DNA from: Rhabdornis inornatus
Taxonomy: Eukaryota; Chordata; Aves; Passeriformes; Rhabdornithidae
Length of the DNA: 64,000 bases
Assembly: GCA_013397075.1 (NCBI GenBank)
Contig: VWZS01008816.1
Span: 496,001-560,000, forward strand
Reading direction: 5' to 3'
Shown here piece after piece: positions 1 to 15,016 of this stretch (position 1 is its first letter; the number at the start of each line of letters is the position of its first letter). Under the pieces are notes generated by a model. That model was given only the letters and a program-made list of their open reading frames with translations. It searched no databases and was not told where the DNA came from. Position numbers and translations under genes: made by a program.

Positions 1-3000
1 TTTACAGAAATACTTTTTGTCTGTCCAAACTATTACTTTATAGTGCCAAGAAACTTTATGTAAAATATCTCAGGCATATGCTGCATATATCTCTATATAT
101 TTCAAATATTCAGATTTGAAAGGGTTTGCCTTCATATACACAGAATTATCAAATTTCTGTTGTCCTGAGAAGAATAGCTTTTTTTTTTCCAGACAGTTTT
201 CTTAGGTATCTGAGTGGTACATACATCATTATCTTTTAATTTATGGGCTGGAATGGAAGTATATTTAGAATTGAACAGATGCTTTGAGAACATATTTGAT
301 TCTAATAATTGGAATTAGAGATTTTTTTTCCCAGTCTTCTTGTTGTTACTCATTTGCGATCTCTACAAGGGAGATTTCACTTGCTGTTCTAGAGATTTGG
401 TAAATTTACAGAAGAATATTCTGCAGAGAGCAATGTGCAGATAGTGCCTAGGACAGTATCACTCATTCAGAAATGATATCAAAATATTGCATATAATATA
501 GCACAAGATAGGAATAAGTCTCTGTAAAAACATTGTAACACTTTTAAAAATCTTTAACTTCAAAGATCAATATATCATTAATCACCTGTAATTCCTTTCA
601 GTTTTAAAAAAGACTGTTGCTAAAAAACCCCCTGAAGTTAAATTATTAGCTGTCCATATATTAGTGAAACAGTCCTTGTTCTACAAAAAAAACCTAAATC
701 CTCAAAACCACAAAACTCAGAGACCAGATGGTAATTGACAGGCATAAATTATTCCTGTATACTAAATTCCTTGTATTTCTCTTGTACAATTTTTATTCAG
801 TCACATTAAATACAAATAAATAGGATTTTTTTTCACATAGAAATATGTTTTGAATTCTAATTGACTTCAAATTGCAATTACACTATAAACATTTGGTTTC
901 CAATTACAATACTATTTTATTAACCTTAGATTCAAAATTTAAAAAAAGAGAGATAATTAGAAACTGTTGCAAATACTGCATACATCAATTACTTATTTAA
1001 AACCACAGAATTCACAGTACATCAGGTATATTGCTATAAATCATTGAGTTTTACTGGGATAAATGTAATCCTACAGGAATCTCTTAGGAAAAATATTGAT
1101 TTTCTGGCTAACTGTATTTGTGGAAATGTATCATTTTAATTAGGACCGTTTGTTGTTTAACAAAGGAAGTAATTGCATAAACCAATGAAATATGAATCCA
1201 TTTTCTCTTTGACCAGGACAGTTACCTTGCTATTGTAATACAGTATTCTTAAAATGTCAGGCAGCCTCTTGTGAGCTTGCTAGCTGAATGTGACAGCATA
1301 TGCACTGTTTGGATTTTGTTTTCTGTATTTTTGTTTTTGTTGTGGGTGCAGTTGGAGAATCATTGGAGCAAAATATCAAGACTCATTGTCACTTTGGATA
1401 TGGTGTGCACAGGCAAAGACTCTGCCTAGCAGAGCCTCTTGCAGGTTTGTATTTTTCAGTTTGGACTAAAAAGAGCTGTTAGACAAAAAACAGTCTGACT
1501 TGTTACATGGGACATGCAGGGCTAGTCAGTATTGGTTTGAACAGGTAATATTGGTTGCTATTGTATGAATGTAAAGTAGCCATGTAAAAGGAATCTGTAG
1601 TGATAGAGGAAAAAATAAAAAATAAAAAAAAAAGGAAGAAAGGGAAAAAACCCACAGAATAAATTAGCAGAGTTGTTTCACAGGGACTTATCAGAGAAAC
1701 AGAAGTGAGTTTCCTTGAAACACAATGTTGAAAAGAATGAACAGTGAAAGAAAAGTCAAAAGCAAAAAAAGTCTTCAGTTTTGTTAGTTTTCACTTGGTT
1801 TCTCTTCAGAATATTTTTTCTATCTTAATATAATATTCCTGCTAATGTGTGCTTTGCTGAATAAGCATCCTTATAGCTGCAAAATTTATGTATGCACACA
1901 TACTTACATACACAGAAACAAAACAAATAAGCAACTGTACCCAGAACTGGAAACTTAAAACTTTATCAGCTATCCAGCCACCTCTCAGATGGCATTCACA
2001 ATAGAGCCTTTACTGTCTAAACAGCTCTAGTATTGTAATCCCAATTCCAAAGCCATTCATGGAATTATCTTACAGAATTCAGATGAAAAAGAAATAAGCT
2101 AACACTAAAAATCTTATTAAAACGTCTAATTCTCTCTGTACTCCTCAAACTTTTTTTTTTTAATGTTGATATTCTGTTACTCCTAATTTCTTTTAACAAA
2201 TAATGACAGACCATTAACTTGCTTATATGACTATTTACTTCATTTTCGTCCAGACTTCAATTTTATCCAAAAGCAGAATTTCTCCTTTCTCTTGGCTGAA
2301 AATGATGAAAACTCTCCATCCGATGCTCGTTTCAAATAACACACCAATCAGCACTGTAGGTGCTGTACATTACCTGCCACGTGCCAATTCACTCTATTCC
2401 AGTGTTCCGACTGATTGGCCAAAAACTGTAATGTTTCAAAAAAGTAACATGTCAAAGTAAACCTTACATCACTTCTCACCTCCAAAAAATTGCTTTATGA
2501 ATACCAATTCCAAAACCAAACAAACAAACAAAAACAACAAACCATACCAAAACAAAACATAAAAAAACCCCACCAAACCAAAAATAGTAGAAAGTTACTT
2601 TTATTGCTGTTCTGTCATCTATACTCCTTAAGGCAATCTCTGCATACCACAAGAAAACACCTCAGTTGAATGCAAGGTCTGGGTAGTTTCCCAGCCATTA
2701 TCCCTACTTTCCGAGTTCAAACAAATATATACGTACACACACCACTATGGACTAATCATTCCTTTTAATTTATACCATGAGTCAGACTTTTTTGCTCGCT
2801 ACTTGGTCTCTTTCCTTGCAAAAGTCATTATTTTGGAATATCTTCACGCCTTACCCCATGGATGCTGCTATTTCATTACTTTCTGCTAAGCAAGATTTGG
2901 GTGTAGGAAAGGAGATGCATGGTGCTGATTCTCTACAGACTTTTTTTTTTCCTTCTTACTCTCCGTTTTGCCCTGTTTGCCAGTATGTGCACTGCTTGAC

Positions 3001-6000
3001 TATTCACTCTCCAGACACTGAAACTGTGAAACAAACCTTCAAGTTGCAACCCCTCATGCAGAAGTTACAAATGTCCTCCTGAGTTTGCCTTATTTCTTAT
3101 ATGTTTTTTAAAAAAGGGCTGCTTATGCTTACCCACATAACTTCCCTCAATACTCCCTCTGACACATCGGTTTCTTCATTTGATTCAGCAAAGCAGATAT
3201 TTTCCCTATGGACTAAGGAGATTCTGCTTGTTATTCCATTTTGTAGTTGCTCATTAGTCCACACTCAATTATGTCAATGTTCTATTACTTGAGTTATGCA
3301 GCTATAATAACTTAAGTGTATTTATAGCTCTCCAGAGCATAGCTTTATTCTACAGGTAGGAGCTCACTATTGTTTTCTTTCTACCACACGTCCTCCTTAC
3401 TGAGAAGGCAAATGATTTCACTTGACGAATAGTAAATCTATTGCTAGTCATATATTAATGACCTTATCAAGCAGGCTTGGAACAGGGTACCCAAGTACAG
3501 GATACAGAATAAATGCCTCTCAGAAGAAGTTAAATGAAAGGCCACTCAGTATTATATGCTGAGGCTTCAAAAGGTTCAATTTGCCTTCTTACCTGTCACA
3601 TATTTTCTCTGCAGTCTCAGGTGATCTAGAATAAGAGAATAATATTTTATTATTGTGTTCTGTAGAGTCAATAGAAAAGAGTATATTCATTTTCTGTATT
3701 AGAGATGAAGAAGTTATGAACGCCATAGAGGTTGCTAGTGTTGCTGTAAATGTAATGATCCAAGATGTTACAGATGAGGTATAACTCTTCTAATAATGTC
3801 AAAATATTTTGCTGACCTATCTGGATATATTTGGAAAAAAGGAAACCATAATCCAAAATATTCTTCCAGGCACAGAAAACTTTTCTATCTGAAATAGAAA
3901 AAGTGGAGTTTATACAGAAGTTGAAGAAATTTTAATAAGATAGCTATCAATTGCATTAATTCTGTAAAAAAAATTGTGTATACATATATATTTGCCATCA
4001 ATGAAATAGACTGGTATGAAAATAGTGTTGTAGAGAATAACAAGAGATATTTATCTCTCAAGGGAAAGAGAAATTTAGTTAGTTTATAACCTGCAGACAT
4101 ACAGAGGTTAAAAGGGAAGGGAGAGAGAATATGATGCACAGTAAAAAGATAAACTCATTCAAGCTCATTGTTTTTGTCTCCTGGATGAGTTGTGAAGTTC
4201 TGTTCTGGGTTTACCTTTGAAATGTGTTTTGCTGGTTACCCTTGAAATCAGGAGAGAAAGATGTGAGATGAAATAACTGTTTTGAATAAAATGTCCCTAG
4301 TGGCAACTGGATGTAGCCCTTACCAATTATCCATGCAAGGTCATTCCCAGTGCAAAGTGATTGCTGATTTCCATTCATGTGTTTCTCAGAAAAGCACAAA
4401 GCAAAGAGTGTACAATGTGTTACATTATGGGGGGGAAAAAAAAAAAAAGTAGAATTCAATGATTCAGTTCTCCAGAGAAGTGTTCTTGTTTTCTTGTTGG
4501 GAAGAGTTTCTCCTCACATTATTGAGGTGGGTATTACAAGTGTTTTTCAGCACATTGATTTTTTCCTGAAATAATTTTTAAGTATTTCTTTTTTTTAAGG
4601 TAGTGCTCTACATAGATGATACCCAGAGAGGAAAAAGTAGACATGTCCTTATTTGGCTTTTATCACAAATTCAGTGGCTCTCTTCAGGTTATCTCTGCAA
4701 CAGTCCAATATTATTACTGTTTTCTCAGATGCTATAGTCAACATCAAAAAATGTCAACATATAGAAGGCCAGCAAACCAACATATGTATCTCTGTATAAC
4801 CATCGACATGAAAGATGTATCAAAAGAAGTTATACAAGGCAAATATGTTCTTAAATGTCAACAGATTTGTCCAGTGAATATTTCTGAAATCCACAGGTTT
4901 AACTGACTTTTCCAGCTCAGCTTGGTGGTCCAACAGAATCTATTGCATTGGCCTGACCTCTCGTACCTTGAAGGCTGAGACACAGAGATTGTATAAAGCA
5001 TAGAAATATACAGACACTGCAGAAGGCATTCAGAACACACTTGATCCAGGTGTGGAACCCAGGGTCAGACTGTGCATAATTTAATTTATCTCATCAACGT
5101 CTACCTCTCTTTTCTCATACAGCAGTGTTAGTATATGTATAAATTATGTTTTCTGAGCATGAAAAGCACTCTTGAGTGCCAGCGTAGCTCTAGTATAGTC
5201 CTACACAGAAACATTCTTAAGTGAAAATTTCCTTGCCTCCAAGGTTTCTAATTGACCCAAGTCTATAATCACTTTATCACTTTATCACTTTTTAGCCCAT
5301 GCTCATGTGCTACTTAAGACCAGATATCCTTTTATAATACTAGTCAAGACACATCCTTTTCATTACTGAGATATGCAAAAAAAGGTAAATTTTATTATAT
5401 GATTTGCAAGTTTTTTACAGTTAATCCCGCTGTAAAACTGATTTTGAAAAATGTCAGATGCAGCCTGCTGTGTATAGTTTTAAAGGAAGAACCATTTGGG
5501 AAGAAGGAGCTCTTCTTGCATACCTCATACAACAGATAGTTTCACATTGCATAGACAACAGCAAATATTACATTGCTTATACTGAAAACACTTCATCGTT
5601 CTGCAGTGTACTGTAGATTGTCTAATGTAAGGCACAAAAGGCTACAGACTATTAAACACTGTAGATGCATCTGGTATATTCTTAAGAGATTTCTCGTCAT
5701 GGTTTGACATTTGTAACAGCTTATGAACATGCTTAGAAAAGAGGATCTATAATTCTGACTCACCGGAAGTGAAGAAATTATGATTATATTATCCAATGAC
5801 AGCAAACTAGTATAAGGAATATTACCACTCTCTAAAATGTTATCTTCCATAATATCAAGTCATAGTGGTCCAAAAAACTGCAGTTACTCTATAAGGAGAC
5901 TTTTGCTTTGCTAGACAAACTGAGAACAATGCCATAGCAAAATTTTAGTATGCTAAAATAATTATAAAATAATTGAGCGCAAGGTGAAACTCCAGGCACT

Positions 6001-6877
6001 GTAAGAAATATTTATAGGAAAAAAATTCAAATGTATTGCAAATGTACCTTCTTGTCATTTAATTTTTTTTTTTCTAAATATGAGCTTTATGAAATTTGTC
6101 AATAATTGAATGAATTTTGCAATATTTACACTTTTATTCAAATAAACATGAGAAATAAAATCATATCTTTAACAAACTTTCTTAAAATTTGACCCTTTTG
6201 TTAATTTCAACTGTGATTTTTTGTGAGAAATGGTTGCTTCCATTTCTTTCTGACTGCTAAGAAAGAATGTAATCCTTCTGCTATCATCTAATTAGCAGGA
6301 ATGTGACTATCTATGCTGCAGGCACAGGCACTAACACAAGTTTGAGGAGCCACTGTGTAGACATCAATGAACACTTTATTAAATTACACAGTTTTCTAAG
6401 CAGGCACAGTCTCTCAATGCCCCAATTCTTTACGCTTTAGTGAACTGCCTCTGCTCTCTGAAGCTGTAAGGTTTCAGCCTGAGCTGAAGATATAAACTCC
6501 TGATGAGATTAGAGTGAGTTTTTAGATATTTGGCACGCTTCTGTGCTTATTCTATTTCCCTAATAAGGCTTAGAGTTTGCTGGCAGGTGAAAGCATTGGA
6601 TAGCAAAGGCTAAGAGATTTAAAATTCCACCTGCCCTGAAGGAAAAGAATGTCTTTTTCTTAACTGTTCCACATTATTCATTATAATTCACCCTGCTCAG
6701 GCAAACACTTCAGTACAGGGAGAAGGAATAGTCACCAGGTCTATATATTCAATGATCTCTCAGGTTTCATTCTTGGCAAAATTCATATGGAATTTTCTGA
6801 TATTTTATTTCCAGAAAAGCCATTGTCTGTCAAAGATTAAATGTAAGGAATAAGAAAAAGAAAATAGGGCTAGGGCT

Positions 6878-6995
6878 NNNNNNNNNNNNNNNNNNNNNNN
6901 NNNNNNNNNNNNNNNNNNNNNNNNNNNNNNNNNNNNNNNNNNAGGAAGGAAGGAAGGAAGGAAGGAAGGAAGGAAGGAAGGAAGGAAGGAAGGAA
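6878..6995. repeat. Assembly gap (65 N) followed by a (GGAA)n tetranucleotide array
   Basis: N runs from 6878 to 6942; uninterrupted GGAA units follow to 6995, about 13 units. The gap probably covers more of the same array, so its true length is unknown. Confidence 0.95.
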
Positions 6996-8219
6996 CGATC
7001 AAATACTGAAAAGCTATAACTGGGTTGGGATTTCAGTTAGGTTTTATAATATATGAAGTAGAGGACTACCCTCTTTGGAAAAGAAAAAACTGCTAATAAT
7101 AAATATAGATATTTTAGAAGACATCATGTCTATAGGCTAAACACAAAGAGATTAATCATTTAGGAAGATATACATGAGATGAATTCATGTTGGAGGAAGA
7201 AAGAGCTAAATTCACTATCTGGGAAGTATAGAAGACAATTTACGGGATAAATACGACTATAAAATCTTATGCACGGAAACTCAGAGGACTGGCAAAACCT
7301 TCTCTAAATGGGAGGGAACCATGTGTCTAGGACTGTATGATTTGATGTGGAAAAGCATGTTGTGCTGACTGGCAAGCAAGAGAATTTGAGTTGCTTTCAA
7401 CCTACAAAAGCAAATCTAAAGCCAATTTTGAGATGAAATTGGATAAATGGAAAAGGATGTGGTTGATCTGGAATGAACAATCCATACTCATACAGCAGAA
7501 TAGGGGGACCAGTGGCAGCAGTGGCACCAGACACAGAAAGATATAATGAAAATAAATAATGACATGGAAAAAGAAGAGATAGAGTTCAATGGGATGGAGC
7601 TTGAAAACATCTTGAGAAATACTCTGGTCATACCAGCTGCAGGCAGCCCATTTTAGAAAGAAGTTTGCTCAGACTCTTCTTCCCATCATTCAGTCACATC
7701 TCATTTCACCTGCCAACTATCCCTCCAAATATATAGGAAGCTTTTGTTAATGCTTAAGCTAAATCACTGTGGTTCTTAAAGAAGGTTGCTTGAAAGTTGC
7801 TTAGACTATCTGTGGTGTGCATTGAAAATAACTTCTTAATTTTACTAGGTGCTCCTAAAAACTACAACCCTAGCCCTTTTTTCCTCTTGTTTTATTTCTC
7901 TAGACTGGGTAACTAGGTATATATGTTCTTTCCTCAAAAATACCTTCTTTCCTAAATGTTTTGTTGGTAACCTGATGTCTAATAATTTACATGTTATAAA
8001 TAATTAGATGTGTGCTCAAACCTGAACACTGAATTTGCAATGAGGCTGAGTGGAGATAAAGGAATATTTCATATTTCTTAAGAATAATATTCCTGTCCAC
8101 ATATCTTCTTTCCCCTTTTTTGTTTTTTTCTTTCTTTTTTCTTTTTTTATTTTTTAAGATAAGTGATAAAAAATCCACTATATTGAGATTGTTCAGAACT
8201 ATTATATTTCTCCATTATT

Positions 8220-8640
8220 TCCTCCAGAACTGTGCCTAGGTAGCTGTTGGGAGTACAGCGTTAAAAGCAGAAGAATGGTGGGGCGGGAGGGTAGATTCTC
8301 TCAGGTGACCTTGCATCTGGGAATGCCAAGGCCTGGAGAATACCTGGAGTTTGGGAAACCCCATATTTTACACCTACTGCTGTTTGTCCTCTGTCTGTTT
8401 TGCCCAGTAGAATTTCTGTGTGGAGATGATGTCAGTGTTTTGAGAGATTTGGAGGCAGTCTCACAGACATGCTTGAGCTCCCTGCTTTGGGAGACCGATA
8501 AAAGCAAAGATCATAAAAACCACAGAGGAGATAAAAGCATGGTGGTAAACTACATGTACCTAGTCCTTGACAAATGTGTGCAAACAGCAGGGCCGCTGTC
8601 CATCAGGATGGACTGAGCCTGATAGCGCCTGCATTCCCTC
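8220..8640. other. GC-richer segment of unknown origin
   Basis: This stretch is clearly less AT-rich than the sequence on either side and carries a 113-codon open frame (8275-8616, + strand) with no domain or family I recognise. The composition step and a TGCC-repeat run just downstream (about 8740-8755) suggest an old mobile-element piece, perhaps an LTR. This is inference and no ends could be set. Confidence 0.25.
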
Positions 8641-11600
8641 TTGGCTGTCTCTGCCCAGTGTGGCTTCAGGATCCTCTGGTTAGAGAGTAACAAAATAATT
8701 TTTCTCTGCATTTCAGACATGGGTTTGTGGTTGTTCTGGCTGCCTGCCTGCCTGTGTCAACGCAACACAGTATTTTATTGTTATATTGTGCAACCCATTA
8801 TGATCTTTACACTTTTTCGCTACATCCTCCAAATTTCAGATAGTGTCTTTAATTTTTTTTTCCAATACTTGGATTTTTTTCTTTAGTTCAGCAGGGAAGT
8901 CTTATACACTCTATACATTTAATAAACTAACTCTGTACTTTCTCATCCTTGTCATGCAGAAAAATACTGTGTAGCTAACTTGTTGAACTTTAACTCAGTA
9001 TATATAATCAGATAAGAAAACTCATGTAGAAGGAAGAGCAGGGTGCCACATGTCATGAAATGCTCTGGATACCTCACAAGTTACAGAAACTTTAAAGATT
9101 CAAATAACTTCTGTGTGTTCATGCATCACCTACCATTTTGTCACTGCTGTATGTATAACTTCTCCCACAAAATTTTAGCAACGGTGGTATGTTTAACTGT
9201 GTAGAAAACCTCTATAGTAGTGTGGTACTCTCAATGTCTTACTGTGAGAAAAGGTGTATTCACTGTATGTAGAAAGGTAAGAAATATTGTGAGCTATCCA
9301 GGTAATCTAATTAACACACAAAATCCTCGTTAATAAACAGTCAAAATTTTTATACGAGATAGCTTACTTATATCTTCTGCCTTTTCTCTGGTCTTCTGCT
9401 CATCCTTTGAATGTCCCACTCTGCCTTAAAACTGAGAGTTTCACTCTTCCTTAAGAAGACAGGGGAGAACTTTTCTTGAGGCATCCAGAGATTTTTAGAG
9501 GGTGGAGGATTATTCTTCACAGCAGGGGAGCTGGGAGGAGAGAGTTTTGATACCTCTTCTCTCTTCAGCTTAACATCAGCTTGGAGTTACATTTTCCACG
9601 GTTTGGATTTCTGTTTGCTTAACTACAGTTGTGGATATCCAATTACTGAACTACCAGCAGTGGAATGCAGATTGCATCCTTAACCTTCCACTTTGAATTT
9701 AGTATAGTGCATGTTTACTTGAGGGTTTTTTTTAATAACATTTAGGATTTTAAATACATAAATATACTTAAAAATAAGACATAAGATATGGTTATATATA
9801 ATCTCCTGTAGCCCAAAAAATCGGCTTATCTAGTGAAAGTTGTAATGTTCAGTATTTCCTTTTCCTTTTCCTTTGTTTTCTCTGCTTGTTTTTCAGTACC
9901 TTTCTTCCCATGAATTGTGAAAATAACAGAAAACACTCCTGTGAATGAAGTTGTTTTGATGATTTGGAAACACTATTAGTATTATAAATTATACTACCTA
10001 ATCCTTGAAATGTTAGTTGTTGGATTTTTTTAGTTTAACATTGAACCATGTATATTCGACTCAAATTCCTAAGCAGATTAATTGTTGAAGCACTTCATAA
10101 AGAAGACTGAATTATAAAGTTCAGAGGTACAACTGACACTTTGCAAATTCCTGTTATAATTTAATAACTTGAAGTGTGGTCACTGTAGTGTACAAGGGTT
10201 CTGCTGCAGGTTATGAAATAAGCAGCTTATTTACTATTTACCAATTATCTTCTTAGTACAGAATCAAGCAACTGAATTATGAATTACTTCAGTTAACTTC
10301 ATTGGGGTATAATACATAAAGAACATAAATCTATAATACAAGGAGTGATGAGATTAGAATCCATTATGAATTGATCATATGACAGACCTAATTTGTCTGT
10401 TTCAAATACTCTTAAAATTCTTCTTAAAAATTGATTCCTTTCCCTTAAGGGATATCTTACACCAATAGGTTGCATATATAGAGAGAAAGATCTTCTGTGT
10501 TTTGAGTTACAAGCTCTTGCAAAGCTGTCTTTTTAATGTGCTTGCTTCATTTGACTATGCTCTAAAGCATTAGAATGTTTGATTTTGATAGAGATGGAAA
10601 ATAAATTAACAAAACTAAACTATCTGAGCTGAAGGCTTTTCTGAGGCTCAGTGAAAATACAGCTTTTCCTGCACTTAGCTGTCCTGCTACTTCTACTTTT
10701 ACTACCCTGTTAAATAGTCCCTACTATTTTAAATCTTAGCTAGAAGTTTGAATTTTATTTCTGACATCATAAGCCAGGAGGTAGAGTTCTAATGAAACAG
10801 GCAACTTAGCAAGTGCCTAATTCAAGGAAGAACCAAAATGGTAGGAATTATGTCTCATGGCTGATGGCCATAGGAACTTTGGCTGTAGGAACTATGATAG
10901 GAGGTCTGCAGAATGTCATGATAACTCTATACCAGTGGCTAGAGAGGGTCCAGAAATTTGGAGAATTTCAGACAGAAAGTAAGAAAAGTTTCTCACTGTG
11001 GCTGTATATAAGAATAGCAATATTAGCATCAACTCTGCAGAGCAAGAACAAAACAAGAACAAAATGTGCTCTGCTTACTTCCAGTGTAATAAAATTAAAT
11101 ATTGTTCTCCTCATGAGATTCCAACACAGTTTAATCTAATTTTTCAGAAAGCATCTTCAGTTCCAAAAATATCTTTCTTTTGTACAAACATAGCAAAAAG
11201 GATTGAAAGACAAGATTAGAGCTGTGAATGGCTCCCAGCTGAAAGAGAAATGGAGAAAACAGGACCGGCATTGCATAAATATCTCTCCTTAAACAAGTTT
11301 TTTGAAATATCACACAATTAAAATTAGTTCAAGTTTGATCCAGGTCAAATACAGAACAAAATTATTAAATGGCAGCTATCCCAAGTAAATTTTTTGTTGT
11401 TCAAATTTGCTCCTCATAAGAGAAATTTACTAAAATTTCTTTATTAGAGAAAATTAAACTAACACATTTTTTTGATCTGTATTAAAATTTGTATCCTAAA
11501 TTTGGTTCTGCTGAATTCCAAAAGCAACTATTCATGAATACCAAAAAAACAGACAAAAAGAGGACATAATTTAATATAGAAATAACATTCCTGGTATAAA

Positions 11601-14300
11601 AGTTCTGTCTTCTGAACCAGTAAGTGGAACTTTGACATATGCATCAGTTAAAAGCATTCATGGCCCAACAGATGTTCAATTTTACAAGTTTCAAATGGCA
11701 TGAAGTATGTTCTAGTCTTGGAAGGAGGGATTGCATGAATGAGAAGCAATATATAGTATTTTTCAAATTTTGCTAGAAGTTGAAAATCACATGAATACAT
11801 TTTGAGCAGCACTAAAACATTTTCTTCTAAGTTCTGAGAGCTATAGAAGTGATCAGCCTGTGGAAAGTATTGCCTAATGGTTTTTAAACTGTTACCTGAA
11901 AGCTAATGTTCATTTAACAGCTTCAGTGATGATTGATCCATCACTTGTATACTAAAAATTGTTCTAAAAAAACTCATTAAATACTCAAAAAAATACTACA
12001 AAACTAAAAACCTATATAAACAAGAGTGCAGTTGGGCACAGTATTCTTCTGCAGTAATTTTAATGTAATTTAGAGGGACATTACACAGAAATATGGGCAT
12101 TACAAAGGAGGATATTACACAGAAATTGAACATATCTGATAAATTTTTAAAAGCTTGATTTTTTTTTTCTTTGTTTCTTTTCTATTGTGACAAAAATTCA
12201 AGAAGTGATCTTCTGGAAGACGAGATAGAGAGACATTTAATGAGATAGATCGGTGAAATAGTTTCATTTAAAACTATATAAAGCTATTTTAAACTCTTTA
12301 AATTATTTTTAAAATAAATACTTGAAGCCAGCAAAGCTATTAAAACTCTTCTGAGTTCTCAAACCCTCCGCTAAGATAAATTTTTTGCCAAAAGTTTGGC
12401 AGTTTTCCAACTAGTTTCCCAGGGAATTATAAAGAAACAAAAAACAACCAACCAAACAACAAACAACAGACAAAACCACCAAAAAACCCCAAACACCAAG
12501 AAAGCAAACATGAAAAATGTTTCTTCCTTCATTGACTTTTCCAGCACAGAATCCAGATATGCAATCTAATACAGAATTCAGATTTCTGTTTACTTTCTTA
12601 GTTATGTATTAAAAGATTTCCTTCATCAAATTATCTTCAAACTTTTCCTTTATGCAATGCATTTTATTAGTTGGGTCTATTTTTTGTTTTTTGCTAGCTC
12701 ATTTTTAAAGGTAAATGTTATTGCTTTAGAGTAGACTACTATCAAACTCATCACATATGAAGCAGGAAACTGAACTCCAGCAGGAGTCTCAGAGGAGGGA
12801 AAAGGCCTTGCTGGTATGTACATCCATTAAGCAGCTGTGCTTGCCAAGTCCACGTACATTAGCTACTTTTGTGAGTTTAACAAATTTCATCTGAGCTTTC
12901 ATTCTGCTGACCTAATTTAACAAGAAGGAAATTCAATAACAACCCCTAATATTGAGGCATTATTTCCCAAGAGGCATTTAACAACACTTCTACATCAAAT
13001 AATAATGTGTGGATAATGGAATACATATACTGATGGCAACGAGAATGTGAAAAAAAGGAACTCTCCCCCCTCCTCACCCACACAAAAAAAGAGAGTGAGA
13101 GAAGAAAATTTTATATACCCTTTTCAAACAAACCCTATAGTTTTCTAAATTTTAGGGAAATGGAGAGAGATAATTTCTTATGGTCTTTGATAAGAAACAT
13201 TTCTAATTATCTTAGAATAAATCTTAGCCCTCATCTCTCACTTAGTATACCTTTGTCTCAAAAGAACACAAGTATGAGTTGTGATAAATAATTTTCAAGG
13301 TGGAGAACCACTTCTCCAGTTTGTACATGCTGATATAATTCAGCATATGTGGCATATTCAGCATTAGTAGCTTATTATAGAACAGATTGTTCTGTATTTG
13401 ATTAAAGTTCATGAATGAAGTCAATATCAAAATTTTAGGAGAAAGGGAAAAGAGGTAAATGAAATTATGCATAATTTGGTGTTTGTTTAGACCAATGGAA
13501 ATGAGTATCTGTGAGTTACTGAGAACAGAGTTGGGGCCAAAATCCTTAATAGCAGTGGCTTTGAGTAGTTGTTTCCCCTCTCTCCTAAATGCTGGGAGAG
13601 AGAAGAAAATGTTCTCCGTAGTGAATACAACTTTAAGACAATAACTGCAATAATGACAATAAAAGAATCTGCTCAGTTATTAACATGCATGCACACAGAC
13701 ATGCAGTTTTTAAACTGTCACTATATTTCATAGTGTACCGACTTTAAAAATCCTGACATTTTATTATGAGCTCTTTTAATTAACAGAGACTTACTGGAAA
13801 TAGTTTGAGTAACACATCAATATCAAATTAAAATACAGGAAGAATTTCTGAAATTTTACATAGCTCTTGTTTGAAAAATAAAATTATTTAAGACGATAGT
13901 GAAATACAATATAAAGTTATTGAAAGAAGAGCACATGTTACTTACCTATTAAAATCAGCAAAGAGGAGAAAAAACAACCCAAGCTTATTACTACTTGAGT
14001 TTTTTGCCACACGTGCAAGAATATTCAAAGAAATGCAACAACCATCCATGTATTTTATGGGTATGCTAGGAAGAATAGCAAAACCACCCTGATTAAAGTT
14101 TGCAGAAACTATACTGTATTAAGATGACAAATCAAAGGTTTTTGTAATTTACTAGAGGAAACAATTACCAAATGGTCTCACTAAGAAAAACTACTGTTCT
14201 TTAAATTCTGGTACAGATGTAAAGTGAAGAGAACTTGACTTAATTTCTCTTGCTGAAATAATATCTCATGGTTCCAATAGATGAAGGAAGAAATAAAATA

Positions 14301-14322
14301 AAGCAAAGCAAAGCAAAGCAAA
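14301..14322. repeat. (AAGCA)n microsatellite
   Basis: About four copies of the pentamer AAGCA in tandem, in the non-coding sequence before the first coding exon. Confidence 0.85.
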
Positions 14323-15016
14323 AAGTGGAGACAAAAAAAGGTGAGCTGGGAGAGGCTTGCCTTGTTGCTGCGACATCATTTTCCCCAATGAGATTAAATT
14401 CAGTATTTCAGGATACTTGGAAAATTTAAAAAAAATGTTTCCTACAGTTTAAGGCTAAGCTCACATCACTCCATATTGCAAGACCATCTCAAGAACTTTT
14501 TCTGTTTGAAAGTTTGCTTCTTGTCATGTTGTAGTTCTTCTGATGCACATGATATTCCCTTTTACCATTTAAAATACCTTGGAGAACTGGTGTTTTACCA
14601 TTTGTAACTTCTAAAACTACTTTGTGTTAGAGTTTCATGTCTCTTGATACTAAGATTAATAAAACACTGAGATTCTTGTAAATGAAATTGGGTGGATAAC
14701 ATTTGAAGCAAAGGCAGCAGTATTTAATATGCAAGTTTCAGCAACATTAATCCTACAGTCTAAATAAAAAACACTTAAAAATTTCTAAATTGAATTTTTT
14801 TTTAATGGCATTCTTAATTTTTTTTAAAGGAAGTATTCTTACAGCAGCTACCTGATATATTCAATGTTCTCTCCATATGGATAACCTTTATATTTTTGAC
14901 CAGGTCACTTTCTATGTCATTATGTTTTGTATATGAAGGGTACAGTAGCAGTGATGTTGGACACTAGGGAGTGAATGCATTTCAACTTACATTGTCTCTT
15001 CTCTGTTTTCTTTCAG

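Larger units (their letters stand above)
1..15016. other. AT-rich non-coding sequence 5' of the first CDH10 coding exon, probably intron 1
   Basis: The first coding exon starts at a splice acceptor, so the adjoining sequence should be intron 1. The untranslated first exon and promoter were not recognised here, and no CpG island is present. Contents seen: A/C-rich low-complexity tracts near 2515-2585 and 12431-12500, an A-rich run near 1604-1650, a short (AAGCA)n array at 14301-14322, an assembly gap with a GGAA repeat at 6878-6995, and a somewhat GC-richer segment at about 8220-8640. Open frames up to 113 codons occur but show no recognisable domain. Confidence 0.6.

Noticed and set aside
2227..3292. 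Three successive + strand frames (77, 101 and 63 codons) that might have been one broken gene
   Set aside because: They share no family resemblance and are separated by low-complexity sequence; the minus strand is no better. No support beyond open length.
10813..11139. 108-codon + strand frame with a Gly-rich hydrophobic start
   Set aside because: No homology recognised and an overlapping second frame of similar quality; most likely chance.
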